Assembly: GCA_947501555.1 (NCBI GenBank)
Contig: CANMWG010000001.1
Location: forward strand, 1,302,001-1,366,000
Source of the DNA: an uncultured Paracoccaceae bacterium
Lineage (GTDB): Bacteria > Pseudomonadota > Alphaproteobacteria > Rhodobacterales > Rhodobacteraceae
Length of the DNA: 64,000 nucleotides
Direction of reading: 5' to 3'
The notes under the pieces were generated by a model that saw only the letters and a program-made list of their open reading frames with translations, searched no databases and had not been told where the DNA came from. This document shows positions 18,354 through 27,620 of this stretch, in pieces. The translations under genes were made by a program, and so were the position numbers. The first letter of the stretch is position 1. Every line of letters starts with the position of its first letter.

Positions 18354-18833
18354 CTACCATGCTTCCCTTAATTTTGGAATCACCTGATCCCCGTAAGTGA
18401 TGAAGGCAAATAGCAAAGCTAGACCAAGTAACAACAAAACCCAGGTAACGATGGTCTCACGGATGATGTTGGTTGTTACCCTTTTGGGGTTGTTCTGATC
18501 GTAGATGACAGTGATCGTTTTGCCCTTCGCTGCGGCCACTTCACCATGCGAAAGACCACCAATAATCGGTGCCGGTAAAAAGTGTTGGCATTGGCGCATG
18601 CCGAAAGGTGTTTGAAACTGGATCGTAAGGTAAGCTCCAGTTTCGTTGTCGTAACGATGCATTGGTTCGTAGCGCGTGGCCACAATTCTGCCAACCGTTC
18701 GTACCCCGTTCACCGCGAGATGTCGGATTCGCATCAACTTGACGAATCCAAGAGATATAGATGCGGTTGCGAGCATAAGAATGATGAAATGCGGATTATC
18801 TTCCATCGGTTTAACTCTGTTCTCCATTTCCAT
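18354..18833 (-). CDS. DUF3592-like membrane protein
   Basis: A protein of up to 159 residues with one hydrophobic helix at each end (about 14-34 and 126-148) flanking a soluble beta-rich domain, the layout of DUF3592 proteins. The sequence G.VRTVGRIVATRYEP and ITVIYDQNNPKRV fits that family. Function is unknown. Neither the ATG at 18833 nor the ATG at 18806 has a strong ribosome-binding site; I kept the longer form. It stands alone between other accessory genes. Confidence 0.7.
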   Translation of the reverse strand: MEMENRVKPMEDNPHFIILMLATASISLGFVKLMRIRHLAVNGVRTVGRIVATRYEPMHRYDNETGAYLTIQFQTPFGMRQCQHFLPAPIIGGLSHGEVAAAKGKTITVIYDQNNPKRVTTNIIRETIVTWVLLLLGLALLFAFITYGDQVIPKLREAW

Positions 18834-19199
18834 TCGGAGTTACATGACATTTTGTAAATGTATTATGACGATACGAAGGTTTAGAAAATATGCCCCGCGT
18901 TGAGGCCCGGGCACCAGATCTGCACCATACAGATCGACCGGTTGCGAGGATCGGGTGGGTAGCTAACTTGATCAAATCGGAGAAACACCACAAAACTCAT
19001 GTTGTCTCAGCGCAGAAGCTGGTTCGATGCGCCTGCTTGCTAAAGCTGCCGCTTGACTGGGGGCAGTAGAAGCCGGCTAAGTCCCGCGCAGCAGACCTTG
19101 GTGTATCTTGCGGCACTAGCGGTCGGGGAAGATATTTCAACCCTTCTAGAAAGACACTCAGATGCAGGTGTTTGGTATGGTTTACGTCTCTACCGCCTT
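18834..19199. other. Gene-free interval
   Basis: 366 bp between the DUF3592-like gene (whose promoter should lie at its left end) and the 3' end of the YARHG gene. Short open frames exist but none has a ribosome-binding site or protein-like composition. I see no repeat, RNA gene or terminator. Confidence 0.5.
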
Positions 19200-19871
19200 C
19201 TAACCTGCAACCCCTTCACAAATTCCGCCGAATTCTGCAAGTTTTAGAGCCCCTTGAGGCCTTTCGATCCAACCAGCAACATGTTGGTCCGCTGAACCCA
19301 ATACTTCAGCAAAGATCCATTCAGGAAAGGCGGGCTCGATAGGATCTGCATCAATTGCATTGCCGCGAGCATCTTCCATCCAAGTACCTCTGTTGAAATT
19401 CAGAAGCGCTCCGGGCTGTACGGTACCGATTGTCGGCGCTGTTGAAATTGGTGCAGAGTGGATTGGCGCGAGATCTCCGACATAACCGACACAAGAATGC
19501 TCAAACTGCCAAAGCGTTTCTTCGACCGGTTGGATATCTAAAACTCTGCGCCTGGCCATATCCTGCGGATCAAGATCAAGCGCTGTTCGTGAGGTATCGA
19601 CATTGCATTGAAAGAACTCCTCGCGTGCTTTGATCAGGTCTATAGCGGTCTGGGTCAACGCATCAATGCCCACTGCATTCGATTGGCAGTCAGAATTGTC
19701 GAAGACCGCCTGACCCAGAGGTGAGGCAAAGCAATACCCGGCTTTGTCGAGCATGGCGTTCCGGGAAAACCACAAATCATCGCATGGCGCTCCGTCTTGG
19801 AACGGGTCTTCTGCCCATGCTGATGTACTAAGCATGATAAAAAGTCCAACGGCGCGGCATATTGCTGTCAT
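19200..19871 (-). CDS. Secreted YARHG/DUF4453-like protein
   Basis: A protein of about 223 residues with a signal peptide (MTAICRAVGLFIMLSTSAWA) cleaved near residue 20. It is followed by a YARHG-type module with CDDLWFSRNAMLDKAGYCF and LGQAVFDNSDC, in which paired cysteines probably form disulfides. The C-terminal half has an SH3-like look (PGALLNFNR, WIFAEVLG, VAGWIE). Such proteins are common in Rhodobacteraceae but uncharacterised; a periplasmic or surface location is likely. I chose the ATG at 19871 because it gives a clean signal peptide; a GTG at 19895 would add eight charged residues. Confidence 0.72.
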   Translation of the reverse strand: MTAICRAVGLFIMLSTSAWAEDPFQDGAPCDDLWFSRNAMLDKAGYCFASPLGQAVFDNSDCQSNAVGIDALTQTAIDLIKAREEFFQCNVDTSRTALDLDPQDMARRRVLDIQPVEETLWQFEHSCVGYVGDLAPIHSAPISTAPTIGTVQPGALLNFNRGTWMEDARGNAIDADPIEPAFPEWIFAEVLGSADQHVAGWIERPQGALKLAEFGGICEGVAG

Positions 19872-20125
19872 TCTTTGTTTGGACTCCAAAGTCACGTTGC
19901 CGACAACTAACGCTTTAAATCGAACTTTGTCGAGATTTTTGCTTCACACACTTTTGGGAAAGCGGTCATTGGTTCTGGCGCGGCGAAAGTCAGCAAAGTC
20001 CTACATCTGAGGCATACGGGCTGGCGCGTGGAATGTCCGGTTTGGGTCCGCATAGCATAACCCGGCTCACTGTTCAGACTCAAAATTATCTGTGCGCCGC
20101 GCCAAAGCTACGCAACGTGCAACAG

Positions 20126-21946
20126 TTAGGCCGCATCATCCTCAGACTGCCGGTTCCACAGATGGGCGTAACGCCCATCCCGCGCCAGCAGATCATCATG
20201 TTTGCCTTCCTCGACGATCACGCCATTTTCCAGCACGACGATCCGGTCGGCATCGGCAATTGTGGACAGGCGGTGGGCGATAGTAATGACCGTGCGGCCT
20301 TGGCCCATGGCCTTCAGCTCGGCCTGGATTTCCATTTCGGTTTCGGTATCAAGGGCGGATGTCGCCTCATCCAGCAATAGGATCGGCGGGTTCTTTAGCA
20401 AGGTGCGGGCGATGCCGACGCGTTGCTTTTCTCCCCCTGACAGTTTCAGCCCACGTTCGCCCACTGTCGTCTGATACCCATCGGGCAGACTGCTGACGAA
20501 ATCATGGATCTTTGCGGCCTTGGCAGCTGCGATAATCTCATCCTCGGTGGCGGTGGGGCGACCGTAGGCGATGTTGTAATGTACCGTGTCATTAAACAGC
20601 ACAGTATCTTGCGGGACCACGCCGATCTGGGCATGCAAGCTTTCTTGGGTCACATCGCGGATGTCTTGACCGTCGATCAACAACGCGCCACTGCCCACGT
20701 CATAAAAGCGGAACAACAGCCGTCCAATGGTGGATTTTCCAGACCCGGACGAGCCTACAATCGCAACGGTCTGACCAGGCTCCACATCAAGGCTGACACC
20801 TTTCAGGATAGGCCGCGCATCATCGTAACCGAAACCCACATCTTGCAGAGAAACCCGGCCACCTTCGATGGCCAAAGCCTTGGCATCGGGCTTGTCCTGC
20901 ACTTCAGCGGGTTGTTCGAGCAGGTCAAACATGTCGCCCATATCGATAAGCGCCTGACGGATTTCGCGGTATACCGTGCCCAGAAAGTTCAGCGGCATGG
21001 TGATCTGGATCATATAGGCGTTGACCATCACGAAATCGCCCACTGTCAGATCCCCGCGCTGCACACCAACTGCAGCCATCACCATCACAGCCACCAGACC
21101 GCCGGTGATCAGCACGGATTGGCCGAAATTCAGAAAGGCGAGTGAATAATTGGTCCGAATGGCCGCGTTTTCATAGTTGGCCATGGCGTTGTCATAACGA
21201 TCAGCTTCCCAGCGTTCCGCACCAAAATATTTGACCGTCTCAAAATTCAACAGGCTGTCGATCGCCTTTTGGTTGGCGTCCATGTCCTGCTCGTTCATTT
21301 CCTTGCGGATCTTCACGCGCCATTCCGTCACCTTGAAGGTGAACCAAACATAAAGCGCGATGGTCAGAACAACGACCGCTAGGTACCAGACATCAAACAG
21401 GAAAAACAGGATGACCGAGATCATCAGCAGTTCCAGCATCAACGGCCCCATTGAGAACAGCAAGAACCGCAAAAGGAAGTCGACGCCTTTCACCCCGCGC
21501 TCAATCACACGGGACAGCCCGCCCGTTTTCCGGGTGATATGATAGCGCATGGACAGGCGGTGAATATGGGTGAAAGTCTCTAACGCCAGCTGCCGTAACG
21601 CGCGCTGGCCGACACGGGTAAAGACCACATCGCGCAGCTGCTGGAAGCCCACGGTCATCAACCGGGCAAACCCATAAGCCAGCGTCAACCCAACGGCACC
21701 AAAGCCAAGCAAAGTCGCGGCCGAAGCACCTTCCGGGGCCAGCGCATCCACCGCCTGCTTATAAAGAATGGGCGTGCCCACGGCGATGAATTTGGAAATC
21801 AAGAGCACCACAACCGCAATAACAACGCGGCGCTTGACCCAAGTCTGTCCCTCTGGCCACAAGTAAGGCACGACCCGACGGATCACAGCCCATCCTTGGA
21901 CCTGCGCGTCGTTCAGGTTCGCATCGGTTTTGGCCAGACCACGCAT
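20126..21946 (-). CDS. Atm1-type ABC transporter (fused permease-ATPase)
   Basis: A 606-residue half-transporter of the Atm1/ABCB7/HMT1 group. In characterised alphaproteobacterial members it exports glutathione-linked or metal-linked substrates and supports iron-sulfur and heavy-metal homeostasis. There is an N-terminal six-helix domain (about 40-345), then the nucleotide-binding domain with Walker A VGSSGSGKST (about 396-405), signature LSGGEKQR (about 499-506) and Walker B ILLLDEATSALD. It should act as a homodimer in the inner membrane. Monocistronic by position. Confidence 0.9.
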   Translation of the reverse strand: MRGLAKTDANLNDAQVQGWAVIRRVVPYLWPEGQTWVKRRVVIAVVVLLISKFIAVGTPILYKQAVDALAPEGASAATLLGFGAVGLTLAYGFARLMTVGFQQLRDVVFTRVGQRALRQLALETFTHIHRLSMRYHITRKTGGLSRVIERGVKGVDFLLRFLLFSMGPLMLELLMISVILFFLFDVWYLAVVVLTIALYVWFTFKVTEWRVKIRKEMNEQDMDANQKAIDSLLNFETVKYFGAERWEADRYDNAMANYENAAIRTNYSLAFLNFGQSVLITGGLVAVMVMAAVGVQRGDLTVGDFVMVNAYMIQITMPLNFLGTVYREIRQALIDMGDMFDLLEQPAEVQDKPDAKALAIEGGRVSLQDVGFGYDDARPILKGVSLDVEPGQTVAIVGSSGSGKSTIGRLLFRFYDVGSGALLIDGQDIRDVTQESLHAQIGVVPQDTVLFNDTVHYNIAYGRPTATEDEIIAAAKAAKIHDFVSSLPDGYQTTVGERGLKLSGGEKQRVGIARTLLKNPPILLLDEATSALDTETEMEIQAELKAMGQGRTVITIAHRLSTIADADRIVVLENGVIVEEGKHDDLLARDGRYAHLWNRQSEDDAA

Positions 21947-22011
21947 CGTTCACTCCGGATTGCAGCCCCTCAACGTAAGATGCCGCACTGCGGAATACCA
22001 GAGGTCCAGCG

Positions 22012-23175
22012 TTACTGCGTGATCTTGGGCAGTCGGAAAATCTGACCGGGGTAAATCAAGTCTGGATCGCGGATGAGATCAGTGTTGGCTTCAAAGACCT
22101 CAACATAGAAAATACCGTTCCCGAGGGTCTCTTCTGCGATCGCCCAAAGCGTGGCGCCGGGCTGCACGGTTTTGACTGCAACCTCAAACCCATCTGCCGA
22201 TGTTTCCTCAGCCAGTACAGCAGCAATATCCTCGGCCTCTTCGCGCTTGAAGGGGGTTTCAACGCGCGAAACAACCTCACCTTCTGCATCAACCTCATCG
22301 ACCCGCAACGTGTAAACGCCCGTGTCGATATCGGGCAAATCAACGCGCCAATCGCCACCGGGCGCAATCGGGGTCGTGGTCAGTGGCTCATTATCAAGAT
22401 AGATTTGCACAGCGCCATCGCCGGTTGCGCGTCCGGCCAATTGGACCTCGCCCTTCGGATCATAGGTGATCGCATCAACGGCCACGTTGGGCACGGGCAA
22501 CGCGGGGCTGCTTGGCACGACACGCACACCACTGGAATCTGCCTGCAGGACAGTTAGCGCATCAGGCGCAGAAGGTGGTGTGACGGCATCTTCGACAGCA
22601 GGCAAGGCCGGGGCCTCTCCTGTTTCAGGTAAGGTATCGATGCTGGCGATGTTATCCGATGCAGGTGGTTCATCAGGGACCGCGACGGTATCGGCCACGA
22701 TCACAGGCTCTGGCGCGGCAATTGGGGCCACAATATAGGTCGTTTCCGATGTCAGGCGCAAACCATCGGGGTCAGCGACAAGGGCCAACCGGCGCGGCGT
22801 CTGGGAGGGGCCTGCGACAGGAAAGGCCGCGAAACTGCCGCTGGCATCCGCAGTGACCCGCTCAAGAACCTCACCCGCGAGCGTTATATCAACAACCTGT
22901 CCAGGGTCTGCGCGGCCCGCTATGACCATGCTGCCGTCGATCTCAACGCGGAAGGTATCAAACTGCGGACCTTGTGGTGCCGCAGGCTCTGGTGTGCTGG
23001 GGGCCTCAGCCGTCGTTACGCTGGGCTCTGGGGCGACAATCGGTGTGGCCGCTGCCGTCAATGGATCAGCCGGTTCAGGCTCTGGCAGAAACATAACGAC
23101 AGCAATACCGATGGCCACCGCCACACCTGCCCCAAGAGCCACAAGCAACACGCTCGATTTCGAACCGTCAGACAC
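22012..23175 (-). CDS. LysM peptidoglycan-binding membrane protein
   Basis: A 387-residue protein with an N-terminal membrane anchor (about 9-29), a long Pro/Ala/Val/Glu-rich periplasmic stretch, a bacterial Ig-like middle region (VQIYLDNEPL, VYTLRVDEVD) and a C-terminal LysM domain (about 337-385, with PGATLWAIAEETLG and LIYPGQIFRLP). It probably links the inner membrane to the cell wall. The start is a GTG at 23175 with GAGGGG upstream; there is no earlier ATG in frame near it. Function is not known beyond wall binding. Confidence 0.85.
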   Translation of the reverse strand: MSDGSKSSVLLVALGAGVAVAIGIAVVMFLPEPEPADPLTAAATPIVAPEPSVTTAEAPSTPEPAAPQGPQFDTFRVEIDGSMVIAGRADPGQVVDITLAGEVLERVTADASGSFAAFPVAGPSQTPRRLALVADPDGLRLTSETTYIVAPIAAPEPVIVADTVAVPDEPPASDNIASIDTLPETGEAPALPAVEDAVTPPSAPDALTVLQADSSGVRVVPSSPALPVPNVAVDAITYDPKGEVQLAGRATGDGAVQIYLDNEPLTTTPIAPGGDWRVDLPDIDTGVYTLRVDEVDAEGEVVSRVETPFKREEAEDIAAVLAEETSADGFEVAVKTVQPGATLWAIAEETLGNGIFYVEVFEANTDLIRDPDLIYPGQIFRLPKITQ

Positions 23176-23275
23176 GTTTTAATCCCCTCATCAGACCAAC
23201 CCAAAGCAATTGGTTGAGACACCTTAACAACGCGGCTATGACCGGTCAAAGTGAAGCTGCGACAGTGAGGGTCCG

Positions 23276-23830
23276 ATGTCTACAATTCCAAAGTCCGTGT
23301 GTGTGTATTGTGGGTCGCGTGACGGGAATGCTGCAGCTTTTGCCGATGCGGCGGTCGAAACTGGCGAAATGTTGGTGCGCAACGACTGGCGTTTGGTCTA
23401 CGGCGCGGGTGATGTCGGGCTGATGGGCAAGGTGGCCAACGCGGTGCAAAGCGCAGGTGGCAAGACCTTCGGCGTAATTCCGACCCATTTGCTGGATTGG
23501 GAAGTCGGCAAGCGCGATCTTGATAGCTTTGTCATCACGGAAACCATGCATGAGCGTAAGAAGGTCATGTTCATGAACGCCGACGCGGTTGTGGTGCTGC
23601 CGGGCGGGGCTGGATCACTGGACGAATTCTTTGAGGCCCTGACATGGCGCCAGCTTGGTTTGCATGAAAAACCGATCATTCTGATGAATGTCGATGGGTT
23701 CTGGGATCCGCTATGCGACCTGATGCAGCATGTTGTGGATAGCGGCTTTGCGGGCGAAAATATCTTATCATTTGTAAGCATTGCCGAAGATGTCTCAGAA
23801 CTGGAAACGATGCTGAAAGAGGCCCTATAA
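23276..23830 (+). CDS. LOG-family (TIGR00730) nucleotide 5'-monophosphate phosphoribohydrolase
   Basis: A 184-residue Rossmann-like enzyme of the LOG group, which removes the base from nucleoside monophosphates, including cytokinin precursors. The sequence starts with the family strand SVCVYCGSRDG and contains the catalytic loop PGGAGSLDEFFEALTW (about 108-123), with Ser in place of the more usual Thr of PGGxGT. MHERKK (about 92-97) supplies the conserved Arg. Its TAA overlaps the stop of the convergent dehydratase gene by 6 bp. Confidence 0.9.
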   Translation: MSTIPKSVCVYCGSRDGNAAAFADAAVETGEMLVRNDWRLVYGAGDVGLMGKVANAVQSAGGKTFGVIPTHLLDWEVGKRDLDSFVITETMHERKKVMFMNADAVVVLPGGAGSLDEFFEALTWRQLGLHEKPIILMNVDGFWDPLCDLMQHVVDSGFAGENILSFVSIAEDVSELETMLKEAL

Positions 23831-24796
23831 CGCCACCATCAGTTCCGCATATCGGTCGAGCGAAATATTCGACCCACAGGCGATTAAGCCGACGTGCTGC
23901 CCCGCCAGATCATCCTTGAGCGGCCCCAGAATTGCCGCCAATGACGCAGCACATGCGGGTTCCGCCGTTATCCGCAAGTTTTGCTGATAGATATCCATCG
24001 CCTTAAGCATGGCGCGGTCATCAATCCGGACGACCCGATCGACATACTGGCGAATGACATCGAACGAGTACGGCAATGCCATGGGTGCGCCAAGACTGTC
24101 AGCGATCGTATCAACCTGATCCAGCTGCACCGGGACGCCCGCGCCCAGGCTTTGATAAACGCTGTCCGCGCCAAAGGGTTCGACCCCAATGACACGCGCC
24201 TTTGGGTTCATTTGCTTAATTGCACAAGCCATTCCGCCGATCAGGCCGCCCCCGCCGACAGGGATGACGAAAGTTTCCAGTTCAGGCGCCTGTTTCACAA
24301 ATTCATACCCGCAAGTGGCCGCACCAAGCGTCATATGTGCGGCCTCAAAGGGGTGCATCAAGATGCGACCGGCATCTGCAAATGCATTCATCGCAGCGAA
24401 AGCGGCCGCCATATCATCGTACAACTGAACCGTTGCACCCAAAGCCTTGCACCCCGCAATCCGCGCGGGATCAACGGCACGAGGCATGGTGATCAACGCA
24501 TCCACACCTGCCGCCTTTGCGGCCCATGATACCGCCAATGCATGATTGCCCCCACTTGCAGCCACCACACCCGCCGCACTTTGCACAGGCGACAAGTTAC
24601 GCATGCCAAGCAACGCGCCACGGGCTTTGAACGACCCTGCCTGCTGAAAGAGCTCTAGCTTTAATGTGACACTTGCGCAGTCCGGCAAAACACCGTCCCA
24701 ACGCGCCGATGACAACGGCAAGACAGGTGTCTCAATCAAATCGTCCTGCACCGAAGCCTTGGCCGCAACGATGGCGTCAACTGTTGGTCCGATCAT
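23825..24796 (-). CDS. PLP-dependent threonine/serine dehydratase
   Basis: A 323-residue fold-type II PLP enzyme. The Schiff-base lysine lies in QQAGSFKARGA (Lys57), the phosphate/substrate loop is ASGGNHALA, and the PLP-phosphate glycine loop is PVGGGGLIGG. It lacks a C-terminal ACT domain, so it is of the short, unregulated (catabolic-like) type and could also be a serine racemase or related deaminase. I chose the ATG at 24796 because GGAG sits six bases upstream; an ATG at 24808 would add four residues but falls directly behind the sodB terminator T-run. Confidence 0.85.
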   Translation of the reverse strand: MIGPTVDAIVAAKASVQDDLIETPVLPLSSARWDGVLPDCASVTLKLELFQQAGSFKARGALLGMRNLSPVQSAAGVVAASGGNHALAVSWAAKAAGVDALITMPRAVDPARIAGCKALGATVQLYDDMAAAFAAMNAFADAGRILMHPFEAAHMTLGAATCGYEFVKQAPELETFVIPVGGGGLIGGMACAIKQMNPKARVIGVEPFGADSVYQSLGAGVPVQLDQVDTIADSLGAPMALPYSFDVIRQYVDRVVRIDDRAMLKAMDIYQQNLRITAEPACAASLAAILGPLKDDLAGQHVGLIACGSNISLDRYAELMVAL

Positions 24797-24810
24797 CGGG
24801 ATCTCCATAG

Positions 24811-24840
24811 AAAAAGGCCCGCAGGGATATCCCACGGGCC
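24811..24840 (-). terminator. Intrinsic terminator of sodB
   Basis: On the minus strand, 25 bp after the sodB stop, a near-perfect GC-rich stem (arms GGCCCG and CGGGCC around GGGATATCCC) is followed at once by TTTTTC. This is a textbook rho-independent terminator. It ends only 15 bp before the dehydratase start chosen here, so it occupies that gene's leader. Confidence 0.9.
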
Positions 24841-24865
24841 CGTATGTTGTATAGGGTGCGGGCGC

Positions 24866-25465
24866 TTACAGGCGGCTGGCGACGTTTTCCCAGTTAACCA
24901 AGTTATCGAGGAAGTTGGTCAGATAGGCGGGGCGTTTGTTGCGGAAATCGATGTAGTAGGAATGCTCCCACACGTCGCACCCCAGCAATGCGGTTTGACC
25001 AAAGCACAGTGGGTTCACGCCGTTTTCAGTCTTGGTGACGGCCAATGAGCCATCAGCGTTCTTCACAAGCCAGCACCAACCCGACCCAAACTGGCCCGCG
25101 CCTGCGGCACTGAACTGTGATTTGAATTCATCAACAGAGCCAAAGCTCTCAGTGATCGCTTTTTCCAACTCACCCGGCATGGCGCTATCGCCTGGGCCCA
25201 TCATCTCCCAAAACTGGTTGTGGTTCCAAAGCTGGCTAATGTTGTTGAAGATGCCGTTCTGCGCGACAGTGGATTTATCGTATGTGCCGACAATGATCTC
25301 TTCAAGAGACTTGTCCGCCCATTCTGTGCCTTCAATGGCCTTGTTGCCATTGGTCACATAGGCGTTGTGGTGCAAATCGTGGTGGTATTCCAGCGTTTCG
25401 GCTGACATGCCTTTACCAGCCAGCGCATCATGGGCGTAAGGAAGATCGGGAAGTGAAAAAGCCAT
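24866..25465 (-). CDS. sodB: Superoxide dismutase (Fe/Mn family)
   Basis: A 199-residue Fe/Mn superoxide dismutase that converts superoxide to peroxide and oxygen in the cytoplasm. The metal ligands are seen in LEYHHDLHHNAYV (first His), NHNQFWEMM (second His) and DVWEHSYYIDF (Asp and His). The early GMSAETLEYHH motif and the Gln-containing FGQTALLGCDVWEH segment favour an iron-type enzyme, but metal choice is not certain. It has its own terminator. A 12-bp palindrome in the promoter region may be regulatory. Confidence 0.95.
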   Translation of the reverse strand: MAFSLPDLPYAHDALAGKGMSAETLEYHHDLHHNAYVTNGNKAIEGTEWADKSLEEIIVGTYDKSTVAQNGIFNNISQLWNHNQFWEMMGPGDSAMPGELEKAITESFGSVDEFKSQFSAAGAGQFGSGWCWLVKNADGSLAVTKTENGVNPLCFGQTALLGCDVWEHSYYIDFRNKRPAYLTNFLDNLVNWENVASRL

Positions 25466-25507
25466 ATCTGTCGTCTTTCTGCGTTAAGGATTGGTCTGGG
25501 TGATACA

Positions 25508-25519
25508 TGTCACATGACA
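25508..25519 (-). promoter_or_regulatory. Palindrome TGTCA-CA-TGACA upstream of sodB
   Basis: A perfect 5-bp inverted repeat around two bases, 43-54 bp before the sodB start. The position suits an operator or activator site near the -35 region. It does not match any regulator site I can name with confidence. Confidence 0.3.
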
Positions 25520-25693
25520 GCATAAGGTCAAGACCGTGTTGGTGACATCACAGCCCCTAGCGGCACTGAAAGGGGTGAAATGCCAAGAGCCAACACAATT
25601 GAACAAAAGGTGTGATTGGTAAGCAACCGATGCCGTGCTAAAATGATGGATGACAGCAACTGGCCGATCTCGGCCGACAACTAGGACAGCCCC

Positions 25694-26773
25694 ATGCCCT
25701 TGACCAACCTCATCATAAACGGTGACTTCACAGACAGCACTAACGGAAGCGCGGCCAACTGGACCGGAACTGACATCGAAACACGGCCGTCCAGTGTCTA
25801 TATTGGTGGATCAGGCCCGAGCCGGGTGGCCGAAATCAATGGCGGCACCGGCGCGGACACGGTCATGCAACAGACCTTCAGCGTGGATCGGGCCCGAGAC
25901 GCGGACTTGAACCTGGACTATGCGCTGCGCGACAGTGGAACGCTTGGCGTTGATGGGTTTACGGTCGACGTGCTGGATAGCGACGGTAACGTGATCTTCA
26001 CGCAGGACGTCGTTCCTGCTGTGCAATCGGTTTATGTGCAACTCTCTGCAACGGTCTCATTTCCTGAAGCGGGAGATTACACGCTGCGCTTTACCGAAAT
26101 CGGCGACAACGCTGATGGATCAGGCGCAATTTTGGACAATGTGGAGCTGCTTGTCTGCTTCGCCGGGAACACGCGGATCAGGACACCAAGCGGACAAGTA
26201 CGGGCGCAAGACGTGACCGTTGGCCAATTGGTGGACACCCAAAACGGTCCTAAGCCTATCAGATGGATTGGGCGACGCAGCGTTGACGCCACAATGATGG
26301 AAACAGACGACCGCTTCTTACCCGTCCGCATCTGTCAGGGTGCGCTTGGGAACGGGCTGCCAAGCCAAGATCTCCTTGTGTCCCGGCAGCACCGCCTTAT
26401 GGCTTGTTCGCCAGTCGCAAAGCGGATGTTTGGCCAGTCCGAGATTCTCGTGGCCGCCATCCGACTGGTTGGCTTGCCGGGTATATATGTTGACCAATCG
26501 GTACGCGAGATTGCGTATTTTCATTTTCTTTTGGACGAACACGAAGTCCTGTTTGCCGAAGATGCCCCCGCCGAAAGCCTGCTTTTGGGCGACCATGCGA
26601 AACAGGCCGTTGGTGAGGCCGCCGTCGAAGAGATTGAATTGATCTTTCCAGAGCTACGCCTCACCAATAAAAGCAACCACCCTGCCCGACACGTTCCGGA
26701 AAGGGAAAAGCAAATCCGCTTTGTCACGCGGCTGGCCAAGAATGAACGCAACATCTACGAAAGTGCTTCCTAA
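25694..26773 (+). CDS. Hint-domain protein with N-terminal beta-sandwich
   Basis: A 359-residue protein. Residues 1-150 look like a carbohydrate-binding/jelly-roll beta-sandwich (NLIINGDF start, EAGDYTLRF and GAILDNVEL end). Then a Hint (hedgehog/intein-type) domain begins with Cys155 in CFAGNTRIRTPSGQVRAQDV, with GPKPIRWIGRR and SRQHRLM as further blocks. Hint domains in Rhodobacteraceae are attached to many secreted proteins; whether they self-cleave is mostly untested. No signal peptide is seen, so type I secretion is possible. Start supported by AGGA upstream. Confidence 0.8.
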   Translation: MPLTNLIINGDFTDSTNGSAANWTGTDIETRPSSVYIGGSGPSRVAEINGGTGADTVMQQTFSVDRARDADLNLDYALRDSGTLGVDGFTVDVLDSDGNVIFTQDVVPAVQSVYVQLSATVSFPEAGDYTLRFTEIGDNADGSGAILDNVELLVCFAGNTRIRTPSGQVRAQDVTVGQLVDTQNGPKPIRWIGRRSVDATMMETDDRFLPVRICQGALGNGLPSQDLLVSRQHRLMACSPVAKRMFGQSEILVAAIRLVGLPGIYVDQSVREIAYFHFLLDEHEVLFAEDAPAESLLLGDHAKQAVGEAAVEEIELIFPELRLTNKSNHPARHVPEREKQIRFVTRLAKNERNIYESAS

Positions 26774-26970
26774 AACGGCCAATTAATCTGCGTGATCAAT
26801 AGCACTGCGATTTCCGTTGATATCACCTTTTTGCGTTCACCCCGAATGGGGGGCGCTACTGAGGGATGAAATGACGACGCGGATGGGCGTGCATGACGAT
26901 GCATCTATCCGGGCACTTCCGATATTCGGGAATAAATATCAGAAACGATCTGACCTCAAAATCAAGAGCC

Positions 26971-27018
26971 ACCAAACTTTCATCGAAAGTTTGGTCTCAA
27001 ATCCTCGGTGAGGATTTG
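26971..27018. repeat. Two tandem perfect stem-loops
   Basis: Hairpin 1 (26971-26995) has 11-bp arms ACCAAACTTTC / GAAAGTTTGGT around ATC. Hairpin 2 (26998-27018) has 9-bp arms CAAATCCTC / GAGGATTTG around GGT. Two bases separate them. They lie 36 bp beyond the soxG stop and 197 bp beyond the Hint gene stop. No T-run follows on either strand, so they are not standard intrinsic terminators. An extragenic repeat or an mRNA 3'-end stabiliser for the sox transcript are the likely readings. Confidence 0.75.
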
Positions 27019-27053
27019 GCGGCGCACGCAGCACGCGACAGTTTTTTAACAAA

Positions 27054-27620
27054 TTATCGAAAATGTCCCACACGCCCCGCGCCGGCTGACGCCGTGAGCA
27101 GATCAAACGCATACGCCGCGACAGACCGAAAGCAGATTACCTCAAATGTATCCTCATCCTGCATTCTAAAGGCGGCCGCCACTTGCCCCAAGCGCGTGCG
27201 TCGGAAATCGCCCGGAGCTAGGCTGTCGGGATGCAAGTCGACCGGCGAAAGCTTTGCAATAACTTCGCGGGCATAAGCCCCTTCAACCATCATCACAGCG
27301 CGCGCGTCCGAGACGTTTTCTGCAAGATAGTGTTTTCCTGTCAAAGCCTTGTCGATCTGCGCAAGCGCTTCCCCCACTTCCGCATAGGGCGCCAGCACCA
27401 GCAATTCGTCCGGCGACATCCAGCAAAGGCCCTTCTGGCCATCACAGTTCGCCTTGCCCAGCCCCGGAAAATCCACACCGGTCACGGCCGAACACACTGT
27501 GCGCAATTGCTTGTCCGCCAAATCACCGCGGAGCGTTATCATCCCGCGCAATCCCGCTTCACGGATTGTGACTTCGCCTGCCGTGACACGGCCCTGCAAC
27601 GCGCTGATCGCCTCAGACAT
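27054..27620 (-). CDS. soxG: Sarcosine oxidase subunit gamma
   Basis: A 188-residue gamma subunit of heterotetrameric sarcosine oxidase, which oxidatively demethylates sarcosine to glycine and passes the methyl group to tetrahydrofolate. Family features include the LGRGL-type fold with SPDELLVLAP and the C-terminal VICFRSVAAYAFDLL. The ATG at 27620 overlaps the soxA stop by 8 bp (ATGTCTGA), so translation is coupled. An upstream open extension of 28 codons within soxA is not used in my view. Last gene of the cluster; tandem hairpins follow. Confidence 0.92.
   Translation of the reverse strand: MSEAISALQGRVTAGEVTIREAGLRGMITLRGDLADKQLRTVCSAVTGVDFPGLGKANCDGQKGLCWMSPDELLVLAPYAEVGEALAQIDKALTGKHYLAENVSDARAVMMVEGAYAREVIAKLSPVDLHPDSLAPGDFRRTRLGQVAAAFRMQDEDTFEVICFRSVAAYAFDLLTASAGAGRVGHFR

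Noticed and set aside
18834..19199. Short plus-strand frame at 19053-19247 as a gene
   Set aside because: No ribosome-binding site, no recognisable domain, and it overlaps the 3' end of a convincing minus-strand gene.
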